From Thermocladium sp049965935 (GTDB lineage: Archaea > Thermoproteota > Thermoprotei > Thermoproteales > Thermocladiaceae), in contig JBMFVP010000015.1 in the NCBI GenBank assembly GCA_049965935.1, forward strand, positions 1 to 31,706: DNA of 31,706 nucleotides. Direction: 5' to 3'. The position numbers and the translations under genes were made by a program. The notes beneath the pieces were generated by a model. The model ran no database searches. It worked only from the letters and a program-made list of their open reading frames with translations, and was not told the origin of the DNA. Below are positions 8,260 to 15,394 of the stretch, one piece after another; position 1 is the stretch's first letter; every line of letters begins with the position of its first letter.

Positions 8260-8556
8260 ATGCCAATGAGATTTTGTCCCAGATGTGGTACGCTAATGAT
8301 GCCCGTTAAGGGTAAGAATGGAAAACAATTGCTGAAGTGCCCTAAGTGTGGTTATGAGGAGGAGATCGATGCTAAAGCCAAGTCGGCATATGTTCAGAAA
8401 AAAGAGATAAGCGAGGATAAGCATAGAAAGATAGCCGTTGTAGAGGAAGAGAAAGAGAATTTAACTGATGAAGAGAAGGAGATGATAGAGGACTACCAGA
8501 AGCAATTGCTTGAGAATCTATATGAGGATGAACGCGGCGGAGAAGCCGAGGATTAA
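8260..8556 (+). CDS. TFS/RpoM-like zinc-ribbon protein lacking the C-terminal catalytic ribbon
   Basis: Residues 1-35 are a typical N-terminal zinc ribbon of archaeal transcription factor S (TFIIS/RPB9-like): CPRC (Cys6, Cys9) and CPKC (Cys27, Cys30), followed by GYEEE. TFS proteins of this class continue with a linker and a second C-terminal zinc ribbon whose acidic loop stimulates RNA cleavage by RNA polymerase. Here that ribbon is absent: residues 36-98 are a Lys/Glu-rich helix with an acidic tail (LYEDERGGEAED). Nothing resembling the missing ribbon follows the stop in any frame I read. It may be a diverged TFS paralogue or an RNA-polymerase-binding regulator without cleavage activity. 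Start ambiguous between 8260 and 8266. Confidence 0.75.
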   Translation: MPMRFCPRCGTLMMPVKGKNGKQLLKCPKCGYEEEIDAKAKSAYVQKKEISEDKHRKIAVVEEEKENLTDEEKEMIEDYQKQLLENLYEDERGGEAED

Positions 8557-8604
8557 TTGCTTTTAAAATTCAAGAGGGGGCATGTAGTTGCTGATCTCTT
8601 CTCT

Positions 8605-8625
8605 GCCTGTCAAGGCGAGGCTTGC
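8605..8625. repeat. Small hairpin plus GCGAGGCTTG motif shared with the window start
   Basis: GCCT-GTCA-AGGC (8605-8616) runs into GCGAGGCTTG (8615-8624), the same 10-mer that follows the IS605-type hairpin at 20-36. It probably is a worn right-end relic lying in the promoter region of the ABCE1-like gene. The stem is short, so chance is possible. Confidence 0.3.
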
Positions 8626-8673
8626 TAGTTCCTGGAATAATATTTAAGGCAATGCGATATGAGGTGAATTGCA

Positions 8674-9729
8674 ATGAGTAGAATAGCAGTGGTGGATAAT
8701 GATAGATGTCAACCCAAGAAGTGTACCCAGGAATGTATTCGGTTCTGCCCATTAGTTAGAACGGGGAAGAGAGCCATTTATTTTGACGAAGAAATAAAGA
8801 AACCCGTTATAACTGACCTCTGCACTGCGTGTGGCATATGTATAAAGAAGTGTCCCTTCGACGCAATAACGATAATAAATACGCCCGCCGAGCTCGAAGG
8901 GGAATGTATTCATCAATATGGGCCAAGCGGCTTTAAATTGTTTAGATTGCCCCTATTAAGGCCTGGAAAGGTTATAGGAATAATAGGCCAGAATGCGTTG
9001 GGTAAAACAACTATTGCAAAGATATTAAGTGGAGAGATAAAGCCTAATCTTTGTTCAAGTAATTCCAGTGAGGCTGCTATTATTCAGTACTTTAAAGGAA
9101 CTGAGATGCAATCATATATGGAGAAGCTTTATGGTAAGGGACTTAAGGTAGTTCATAAAACCCAATACATAGAGACCATTCCAATATATGTCAAGGGCAG
9201 GGTCAAGGAGGTTCTTGCCAGGATCAGGAATGATGAATCGGCTTTGAATCAAGTAATGAATAAATTGAATTTGCTTCACTTGGGGGATAGGCTTCTCTCT
9301 GAGTTGAGTGGTGGTGAGTTGCAGAGGGTTGCTATAGCGGCTGCTTTGCTTCGTCAGGCCGACGTGTATGTATTCGATGAACCCATGGCTTACCTTGATG
9401 TGGAGCAAAGAATGAAGATAGCTCACGTGCTGCTAAAGACAATAACTGAGAAGGAGTCATTGGCCTTTGTTGTGGAGCACGACATAACCATGATGGATAG
9501 AGTAAGTACTGCAGCCATGGTGTTTCATGGAGAACCTGGAAAAAGCGGAGTAGCAGAGGCTCCCGCCGATTTAAGGACTAGCATGAATGCCTTCTTGAAG
9601 ATGCAGGACATGACTTTTAGAAGGGATTCCAGCACTGGTAGGCCGCGCTTCAATAAGAAGGGTTCAGTACTAGATAGAGCCCAAAGAGATATGGGCGAGT
9701 ATTATTACTTTATTGAGAGAGGCCAATAA
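8674..9729 (+). CDS. ABCE1/Rli1-like ribosome recycling factor with a single nucleotide-binding domain
   Basis: Canonical ABCE1 (about 590-600 aa; Fe-S domain, NBD1, hinge, NBD2) splits post-termination ribosomes with aRF1/aPelota. This copy has 351 residues. The Fe-S domain is intact: Cys12, 17, 21, 25 and Cys50, 53, 56, 60. NBD1 begins normally (SGFKLFRLPLLRPGK; Walker A GQNALGKTT at 105-113; the YF-GTE block). The signature LSGGELQ (211-217), Walker B VYVFDEP (231-237) and H-loop His269 follow. From about residue 240 the text reads like NBD2 (AYLDVEQR, NAFLKMQDMTFRRD, GRPRFNKKGS, GEYYYF). The hinges and half of each NBD are therefore missing, as expected from recombination between the near-identical NBD1 and NBD2 signature/Walker B blocks. 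A GAGGTGA Shine-Dalgarno site lies 7-13 nt before the ATG. Confidence 0.85.
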   Translation: MSRIAVVDNDRCQPKKCTQECIRFCPLVRTGKRAIYFDEEIKKPVITDLCTACGICIKKCPFDAITIINTPAELEGECIHQYGPSGFKLFRLPLLRPGKVIGIIGQNALGKTTIAKILSGEIKPNLCSSNSSEAAIIQYFKGTEMQSYMEKLYGKGLKVVHKTQYIETIPIYVKGRVKEVLARIRNDESALNQVMNKLNLLHLGDRLLSELSGGELQRVAIAAALLRQADVYVFDEPMAYLDVEQRMKIAHVLLKTITEKESLAFVVEHDITMMDRVSTAAMVFHGEPGKSGVAEAPADLRTSMNAFLKMQDMTFRRDSSTGRPRFNKKGSVLDRAQRDMGEYYYFIERGQ

Positions 9730-9795
9730 TAATGGAACGATAAATTCATTCTTTAGGCCTCCAGCGAAGTATAGTTTTAGGTTCTGTGGAAAACA

Positions 9796-9802
9796 ATATT
9801 TA
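9796..9802 (+). promoter_or_regulatory. TATA box that sets the start of the first DUF1641 gene
   Basis: ATATTTA lies 22-28 nt before ATG 9824. It supports that start over the earlier in-frame ATG at 9713, which would overlap the ABCE1-like gene. Confidence 0.5.
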
Positions 9803-9823
9803 GTCCTGGTATGGTGGTTGCTT

Positions 9824-10192
9824 ATGCCTACAAGCGATGAATTACTTGGGTACTTGCTCGGCGTAATTGATCAAATGGATAAGGACGAACTAAAGTTAAC
9901 TCTACAGGAAGCTACATCTTGCATTCTATGTGCATTATATGGTGTTTCCTCCAACGTAACGCATGAGACGCGGCCAATAAATGGAGTGGTTGATTTGGTG
10001 AAGGCCCTTAATGATCCCTATGTTAGAAAGGGCCTTGGATTATTAATAAATCTGGTTAGGAGCCTGGGCAAATGTCTAGATACAGCTGAGAAAATACGAA
10101 ATGCTTCAAATGGTGCATGTCCGGTGGATACTCCATGCTTTGTATTGGCTTATCTCGATAAAAATAATGGGAACGACGGTGGAAAAACTTAA
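9824..10192 (+). CDS. DUF1641 protein (first copy, upstream of SQR)
   Basis: About 122 residues from the preferred start MPTSDELLGYL. The DUF1641 core reads NGVVDLVKALNDPYVRKGLG and continues into LLINLVRSLGKC. DUF1641 proteins occur typically next to sulfide:quinone oxidoreductases or related FAD oxidoreductases; their role is not established, and a membrane or quinone-site accessory function is often assumed. Several cysteines (CILCALYG, plus later ones) are present and not obviously a known metal site. It precedes sqr by 26 nt, but sqr has its own TATA-like element. It is paralogous to the gene immediately after sqr. Confidence 0.8.
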   Translation: MPTSDELLGYLLGVIDQMDKDELKLTLQEATSCILCALYGVSSNVTHETRPINGVVDLVKALNDPYVRKGLGLLINLVRSLGKCLDTAEKIRNASNGACPVDTPCFVLAYLDKNNGNDGGKT

Positions 10193-10218
10193 AATAAACA
10201 TTTTTTGTAAAGTGATTC

Positions 10219-11385
10219 ATGGCTAAGAAAATCCTCGTCCTGGGCGGCGGCGTTGGGGGAGTCGTTGCCGCCAAGAAGTTGGCTGAGCGTCTAAGGGGAA
10301 GGGTCGACGTGGAAATAACCATAATAAATGATACTGATTATTACTTGCTTCCACCACTTCTAGTCAATATAGCGTTAGGCGACTTAGATCCAGCTCAAGC
10401 CCAGCTTCCTCTCTCCATGTTGGGAAAGCGCGGCGTCAAGTATGTGAAAGCCGTTGTGACTAAAGTGGACCCGGAAAATAGGACAGTGGAGACCGATAAG
10501 GGTAAGTTCAATTACGATTACTTAATAGCAAGCCTAGGAATAGAAAACGACTTTAAGACCTATAATTTAGGGGTGGGATACCACAACTTCTCGCTCGAGG
10601 GGGCTCTGAAACTGAAGGAGGCATTAAGGAGCTTCACCGGCGGCAATGTAGTGGTTTTCACGCCGGAACCACTATATAGGTGCGGCGTTTATCCATTTGA
10701 GATAATTGGCCAACTAGATACTATATTCAGGAAGCGCGGTATACGCGATAAAGTTAATCTAACGCTGGTTCATCCATTTGAGAAGCCAATACAACCCCTT
10801 GGCCCAGAGGCAGTCAAGATAACGATGGATGTTTTCCAGAATAAGGGAATAAACTATATAGGCAATGCAAGGCCCGTGGAGGTTGATGATAAGAACAAGA
10901 CAGTGGTATTGACGAGCGATAAAGTCAAGTACGACTTATTAATTGTGGTACCTCCAGCCAGACTACCTAAGCCATTTGAGGGCACCTCCCTCGTGGTGGA
11001 TACCCCAATGGGTAAATGGACGGCCGCGAATGTATACACGGGAAGGAGTCCCAAGTTCGACGATGTTTACCTACCCGGGGAACACTCAATGCCAGTCATC
11101 GGCCTCCCCACGGCTGGCGTGCCTGTGCATTTCACGGCACTAGCTAGCGCCGGTGCCATCGCGGGCGAATTACTTGGCCAACCCATTGATCCTGCACAAA
11201 TAAATGCAATGACGTGCGCAATGGATTATGGCGAATTAGGATTAATGTTTAACTGTGATATAAAGCTAGATATGAATAATAACAAGGCGCTCTGGATGGG
11301 AAGCTGCTACAGCATATTGACATCGCCACTGGGTAAGCTTATAAAGGATGTCTTTTACAAAACTTGGCTAAAGACCACGATGTAG
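10219..11385 (+). CDS. sqr: Sulfide:quinone oxidoreductase-type FAD flavoprotein
   Basis: Expected to oxidise sulfide to zero-valent sulfur and reduce the membrane quinone. The N-terminal dinucleotide-binding fold is ILVLGGGVGGVVAAKKLAERL. YLIASLGIE and the C-terminal VYLPGEHS (the usual FAD 'GD' strand in variant form) fit the family. Cys155 in LYRCGVYPFE sits at the conserved redox cysteine near the flavin; further cysteines are Cys333, Cys346 and Cys363, so the second catalytic partner is not certain. The amphipathic C-terminal stretch (GKLIKDVFYKTWLK) may attach the enzyme to the membrane. The length of 388 matches archaeal SQRs. AACTTAAAATAA about 25 nt upstream is a likely TATA box. Flanked by two DUF1641 genes, the downstream one directly adjoining. 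Confidence 0.88.
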   Translation: MAKKILVLGGGVGGVVAAKKLAERLRGRVDVEITIINDTDYYLLPPLLVNIALGDLDPAQAQLPLSMLGKRGVKYVKAVVTKVDPENRTVETDKGKFNYDYLIASLGIENDFKTYNLGVGYHNFSLEGALKLKEALRSFTGGNVVVFTPEPLYRCGVYPFEIIGQLDTIFRKRGIRDKVNLTLVHPFEKPIQPLGPEAVKITMDVFQNKGINYIGNARPVEVDDKNKTVVLTSDKVKYDLLIVVPPARLPKPFEGTSLVVDTPMGKWTAANVYTGRSPKFDDVYLPGEHSMPVIGLPTAGVPVHFTALASAGAIAGELLGQPIDPAQINAMTCAMDYGELGLMFNCDIKLDMNNNKALWMGSCYSILTSPLGKLIKDVFYKTWLKTTM

Positions 11386-11394
11386 GTGATGATG

Positions 11395-11862
11395 ATGGCA
11401 GAAACAACCCAAACTCAGAATGTGGATGAGAAGCTCCTCGAAATGATAGGAATGTTAACGGATAACATGGATGAGTTAAAGGGATTGCTCGACCAAATAA
11501 TCGAGTTAAAGAGAAGCGGCGCCCTTGATTCACTAATGCTCATAATAAATAGATTCGAGGAAATAATTCAATATCTATTCCAAGAACCCGCTCTATTTAG
11601 ATTACTATCGGTTCTCATGGATGGATCCCTCCAGGCAATGAACAAATTGGATGCGCAGGACATAATTAACCTCAAGGGCACAATTCAATCATTAGGGGGA
11701 TGCATGGGAAAGAGCCTCAATATGGAGACTCTATCAAATGCTAAGCCCGTTAATGGAGTGTTCGGCTTAATGAGTGCACTAAATGACCCAGATGTTAGAA
11801 AGGGTCTCGGCATAGCGATGGAGCTTCTCCGAATAATGGGACGATGTTCAAAACAGAAGTAA
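11395..11862 (+). CDS. DUF1641 protein (second copy, downstream of SQR)
   Basis: About 155 residues. The DUF1641 core reads NGVFGLMSALNDPDVRKGLG and then AMELLRIMGRCSKQK, clearly paralogous to the copy upstream of sqr. Its N-terminal half (DEKLLEMIGMLTDNMDELKG...) is longer and helical. The frame opens directly after the sqr stop with GTG and three successive ATG codons (11386-11397). I prefer the last ATG because AGGTG (11384-11388) then sits at Shine-Dalgarno distance, so translation is likely coupled to sqr. It probably works with SQR. Confidence 0.8.
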   Translation: MAETTQTQNVDEKLLEMIGMLTDNMDELKGLLDQIIELKRSGALDSLMLIINRFEEIIQYLFQEPALFRLLSVLMDGSLQAMNKLDAQDIINLKGTIQSLGGCMGKSLNMETLSNAKPVNGVFGLMSALNDPDVRKGLGIAMELLRIMGRCSKQK

Positions 11863-11885
11863 ATGGCGTTTCCCTAATCACTATT

Positions 11886-12569
11886 TTAGATGGGGGAACC
11901 CATTTTTTCCCTATATATATTATCAAACCTGGTGCTGAATATGAATAATGGATTCCTGCTCATGTTATTCTTTAATTCCCTCATAGCTATCGAGTAAAGC
12001 AGCCTTAATATTAGGGAATCGGCCGACTCGGCTGGATCCTGGTTCATGTTTATCTTGAATTGCTTAGCCATCCTTAATGCCCAATCAGAACAATATTGAT
12101 GTTCAGGGCACTCGCTCTCGCATAGCGGCTTGCGGTCAGTGGGGGTCCTCAGTATGAATTTGCCTTTTCTGGAATCAATGAATGCCCCATAATCGCTTAA
12201 CATTTTTATTATAGTATTTTCATTGTCATGCTCAATTAAGTAACCAAGATAGACGAGCGCGGTGGGTATATAGTATATCCTATTGGCTTCCCTAGTCAAG
12301 TTTAGTTTCTTTGTTTCGCTTGCGTTTAGTTGCCTTATCCATCCTAATTCTTCGAGGGACTTAATGTGTCTATGCACGGCACCCTTTAATAAGCGAAGCC
12401 TAGCAGATACCTCAGTTACTGTGGCCGGCCCATTAGCGAGTATTTTCATCACTTCGTATTTAAGAGGAGAATTGATCAATTCATCGAATGCAGATCTAGG
12501 CAGTAGCGCCATGGTCTGGATAGGCAAATGGTTATTCCCAATCATTCCCTCTAATACTCTAATCGTCAT
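11886..12569 (-). CDS. ArsR-like winged-helix regulator with C-terminal cysteine cluster (copy 1)
   Basis: Residues about 30-95 form an archaeal winged helix: LKYEVMKILANGPATVTEVS, then GAVHRHIKSLEELGWIRQ as recognition helix and wing. A middle segment contains YGAFIDSRKGKFILRT, followed by the cluster Cys150-x3-Cys154-x5-Cys160 (CESECPEHQYC). The same layout occurs in the regulator at 25087, so the two are paralogues. The cysteines could hold a metal or Fe-S cluster, or sense redox or sulfur; this is inference. It converges with the SQR/DUF1641 unit and is divergent from the radical SAM gene. CACTTAAAAAC about 23 nt before the ATG is a likely TATA box. Confidence 0.78.
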   Translation of the reverse strand: MTIRVLEGMIGNNHLPIQTMALLPRSAFDELINSPLKYEVMKILANGPATVTEVSARLRLLKGAVHRHIKSLEELGWIRQLNASETKKLNLTREANRIYYIPTALVYLGYLIEHDNENTIIKMLSDYGAFIDSRKGKFILRTPTDRKPLCESECPEHQYCSDWALRMAKQFKINMNQDPAESADSLILRLLYSIAMRELKNNMSRNPLFIFSTRFDNIYREKMGSPI

Positions 12570-12651
12570 TTTTGATCTCTGTTGTTTTTAAGTGGTTAAT
12601 GCTAGAAAATATAAATCCTACTCCTATATTCACAGGAAAAAATGAGCAGTA

Positions 12652-13677
12652 ATGAGTGGGCAATTGCCGATCTCAAGCAGGCTTATGGAAATAGATGAGG
12701 AGTACCCCTTGGTTGGTTCCTTAGCGTTCGGGATAATAGATAGGGGTACTAATATAATAGAGGTTAGGCCAACATCTATTTGCTCATTATCATGCATATT
12801 TTGCTCAGTTAATGCCGGACCTAATTCAAGGGTTAGGGCCGCGGAGTACATGGTTAGGCCAAATGCCTTAATTGATGCAGTTAATGAGGTGGCTAAGTAT
12901 AAGGAGGTTGACGTGGAGGCTCACATAGATGGCATGGGGGATCCCGGTAATTACCCATTCCTAGTCGACTTAGTACAGGGGATCAGTGAGGTAACTAAGA
13001 AGATAAGCATGCAGACGCGATTATTTATGTTAAGCGAGAAACGCATAAGGGAATTATGGGAAGCTGGATTAACTAGGATAAACCTAAGCATTGATGCTTT
13101 ACTACCACCCCTCGCGCGTAGGCTTTCAGGAAGTAGGAATTATGATATTAATGCAGTGCTGAGAAAGCTTGGTTACCTCTTGCGTAATACCAAGATGCAA
13201 GTGATAATTTCGCCCGTATTGTTACCTGGATTAAATGATGAAGAGATGGCGAAGATAGGTTCATTAGTTAAGGCGCTTCGCTTGACTGATAGGATCAAGT
13301 ATCCGCTATTGATTCAAAAGTACCTACATCATAAGAGGGGCCGCAATCCAATTAATGAGGAGTCCTGGGATGATTTTTGGTCCCATTTATCAAGTCTCTC
13401 AAGGTCTCTGCAGCTAGGTCTAATTCCAGGAAAGGATGCCATGGATATAATTCCAGCAAGGGAATTACCGAAGCCGTATAAGGTAGGTGATTTAGTTGAT
13501 GTTAAGACCATGATGCCCGGCATATTCAAGAATGAATGCATCGCGGTTCCACTGAAGAGGACTGGGTCAAACATATATGATAGGGTAATAACGATTGTCG
13601 GTAGGCCTTGTATTCCCAATAAAAGAACGCGGACTCGAATAATTAGGAATAAGGATAACATATATATAGGTACATGA
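12652..13677 (+). CDS. Archaeal radical SAM protein with a C-terminal TRAM-like segment (COG2100-like)
   Basis: The 4Fe-4S/SAM motif is CSLSCIFC (Cys44-x3-Cys48-x2-Cys51) inside IEVRPTSICSLSCIFCSVNAG. The following blocks (MGDPGNYPFLVDLVQ, RINLSIDALLPP, VIISPVLLPGLND) match the TIM-barrel strands of the superfamily. The C-terminal ~65 residues (YKVGDLVDVKTMMPG... to the end) look like a small beta-barrel such as TRAM. The family is widespread in archaea as a predicted Fe-S oxidoreductase, and its substrate is not known to me. An ATG at 12642 is in another frame and stops soon, so 12652 is the start. AATATAAAT at about 12608-12616 is a plausible TATA box. Confidence 0.85.
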   Translation: MSGQLPISSRLMEIDEEYPLVGSLAFGIIDRGTNIIEVRPTSICSLSCIFCSVNAGPNSRVRAAEYMVRPNALIDAVNEVAKYKEVDVEAHIDGMGDPGNYPFLVDLVQGISEVTKKISMQTRLFMLSEKRIRELWEAGLTRINLSIDALLPPLARRLSGSRNYDINAVLRKLGYLLRNTKMQVIISPVLLPGLNDEEMAKIGSLVKALRLTDRIKYPLLIQKYLHHKRGRNPINEESWDDFWSHLSSLSRSLQLGLIPGKDAMDIIPARELPKPYKVGDLVDVKTMMPGIFKNECIAVPLKRTGSNIYDRVITIVGRPCIPNKRTRTRIIRNKDNIYIGT

Positions 13678-13704
13678 TGGCCTCTCTTGGGTTTCAATTA
13701 AGCA

Positions 13705-15021
13705 TTACTTGCCTATTATGCCTGGCCTAGTTAATTTAGATACATTCAGCACCTCGTCGATCTCCTCCTCGCTTAGTCCAGCATCCCGCATCGCCTCTCT
13801 AATGCTTTTTCCCCGCATTATTGCCTTACCAAGCTCCGCTGCTTTATCGTATCCCAGTATCGGCGATATTAAAGTAATCAGAGCTGGGCTGCTCTCCGCG
13901 TATTTCTTCATTATATCTATATTAGGCTGCAACCCATTAATGACCAGCTTAGCGAATTTGCTTAAAGCCTCAGCGGCTATATTAACTTGGCTTAATACGT
14001 CTAGGCCTATTAATGGTATTCCCATGGATAGCTCAAACTCGCCTAGCATTGATGCTTGCGACACGGCATTCGCTAATCCAATTAATTGAGACGACGCAAG
14101 AAGAACCGCCTCGGCAGTCACTGGATTGGTTTTTCCAGGCATTATGCTACTACCCGCTACCTCGGCTTGAGTGGGTAAATCTACCTCGTTCAAGGCAGTA
14201 AATGGGCCGGAAAACATTAGCCTAACGTCCTGGCTTAATCTATACAAATTTATGCCAATAATCTTTATTGCCTCACTTAACATAGCTATATCGCTCATTA
14301 ACCGCATTGCCCTGAACTTATTGGCTCCTCTGAAACTTATGCCGGTGCTGGATGAGACCTCCTCTATAACTAGGCCCCCGAATTCTGGATGAGAATTTAC
14401 GCCGGTTCCCACAGCGGTTCCCCCAATTGGCAGTTCCTTAACATCCTCCAGCAAGTACTTAATTGAATTAGCATTATGGATGAATGCATCCTCATAAGCA
14501 GATAGTTCCTGTCCAAGTGTTATGGGCAACGCATCCCTCAGATGAGTTCTACCCGCCTTAATTACATTACCATATTTCTCGGATGCATCATGAAGTGATG
14601 AAATGATGGTATCAAGGGCCGGCTCTAGTCTATTCTTTACCTCCACTACTGTAGCCACACGGATAGCGGTGGGAACCACATCATTAGATGATTGACTCAT
14701 ATTCACGTGGTCATTTGGATGAATCTTTATACCACTCAATTCACTGGCCCGCCTGGCGATTACCTCATTTATATTCATGTTTAATCCAGTGCCCGAGCCG
14801 GTTTGAAATACGTCAAGAATAACTTCATCATCATGTTTGCCATTCATTACCTCCTTCGCCGCCTCCATTATAGCACTAGCCTCTAAATCACCCAGTAACC
14901 CAAGCTTATTATTTACCTTCGCAGCGGAATACTTTAGGAGCCCCATGCTCCATATCAACCTTGGAGGAAACCTGGTTCCTGTGTTCAGGAAAAGATTGCG
15001 CGCCTTTTCAGTGTAACTCAT
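13705..15021 (-). CDS. fumC: Class II fumarate hydratase
   Basis: Interconverts fumarate and malate in the TCA or dicarboxylate/4-hydroxybutyrate cycle; an oxygen-stable, iron-free homotetramer. The signature GSSIMPGKTNP is at residues 290-300 with the catalytic serine in its loop; GRTHLRDALPITLGQE holds His160; QTGSGTGLNMNINEV and SQSSNDVVPTA are the other substrate-binding blocks. The length of 438 is slightly shorter than the bacterial enzyme (about 465). Aspartate ammonia-lyase is a close relative, but the overall motifs suit fumarase. A TATA-like GCTTATAGA lies about 25 nt upstream. Confidence 0.92.
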   Translation of the reverse strand: MSYTEKARNLFLNTGTRFPPRLIWSMGLLKYSAAKVNNKLGLLGDLEASAIMEAAKEVMNGKHDDEVILDVFQTGSGTGLNMNINEVIARRASELSGIKIHPNDHVNMSQSSNDVVPTAIRVATVVEVKNRLEPALDTIISSLHDASEKYGNVIKAGRTHLRDALPITLGQELSAYEDAFIHNANSIKYLLEDVKELPIGGTAVGTGVNSHPEFGGLVIEEVSSSTGISFRGANKFRAMRLMSDIAMLSEAIKIIGINLYRLSQDVRLMFSGPFTALNEVDLPTQAEVAGSSIMPGKTNPVTAEAVLLASSQLIGLANAVSQASMLGEFELSMGIPLIGLDVLSQVNIAAEALSKFAKLVINGLQPNIDIMKKYAESSPALITLISPILGYDKAAELGKAIMRGKSIREAMRDAGLSEEEIDEVLNVSKLTRPGIIGK

Positions 15022-15085
15022 GGATTAACATTTATCTTGATTCTATAAGCCTTACGTTATTGCGCAATAGCTTTACTCTATATTA

Positions 15086-15300
15086 TCATGATGAAGCAAG
15101 CAGCAAGTCTCGCCTTTTATGGTAGGGGTGAGGCCTTTGATGCTTGTGTAGGCCGTTATTTCGCTGAGTAGCTCTTAATGGGGAGCGGGAGTAGACTCCA
15201 GCAATGCTAGCGGAAGCAAGGAGGGAAGTGAGCGGCCTTACATTAAAGATAACCAAGACCCCGGGAAACCAAACCACTCCTGAAGGGAGGAGAATTTCAT
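15086..15300 (+). mobile_element. IS605-type 3'-end relic: worn TnpB C-terminal tail plus right-end hairpin
   Basis: An open tail at 15179-15283 reads WGAGVDSSNASGSKEGSERP and ends in DNQDPGKPNHS with TGA, resembling a TnpB C-terminus; the upstream part contains stops. The stop falls inside the hairpin CTCC-TGAAG-GGAG (15277-15289), followed by GAGAATTTC. Overlap of the tnpB end with a hairpin transposon end and omega-RNA is the known arrangement of these elements. No left end or intact gene is present. The rest of the gap (15022-15085 and 15301-15394) holds only the fumC and herA promoter regions. Confidence 0.5.
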
Positions 15301-15394
15301 ATTTTATGTAGCAATAATCGCTCTTGAGTCTCAGCCTTAGTACTTTTCGGTTTATCCGTTATGGTTAATACGGGATCATTATCTTCCTTCACCA

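Noticed and set aside
15086..15277. Minus-strand 63-codon frame in the fumC-herA gap
   Set aside because: Antisense to an IS605-type relic; no promoter or recognisable motif.
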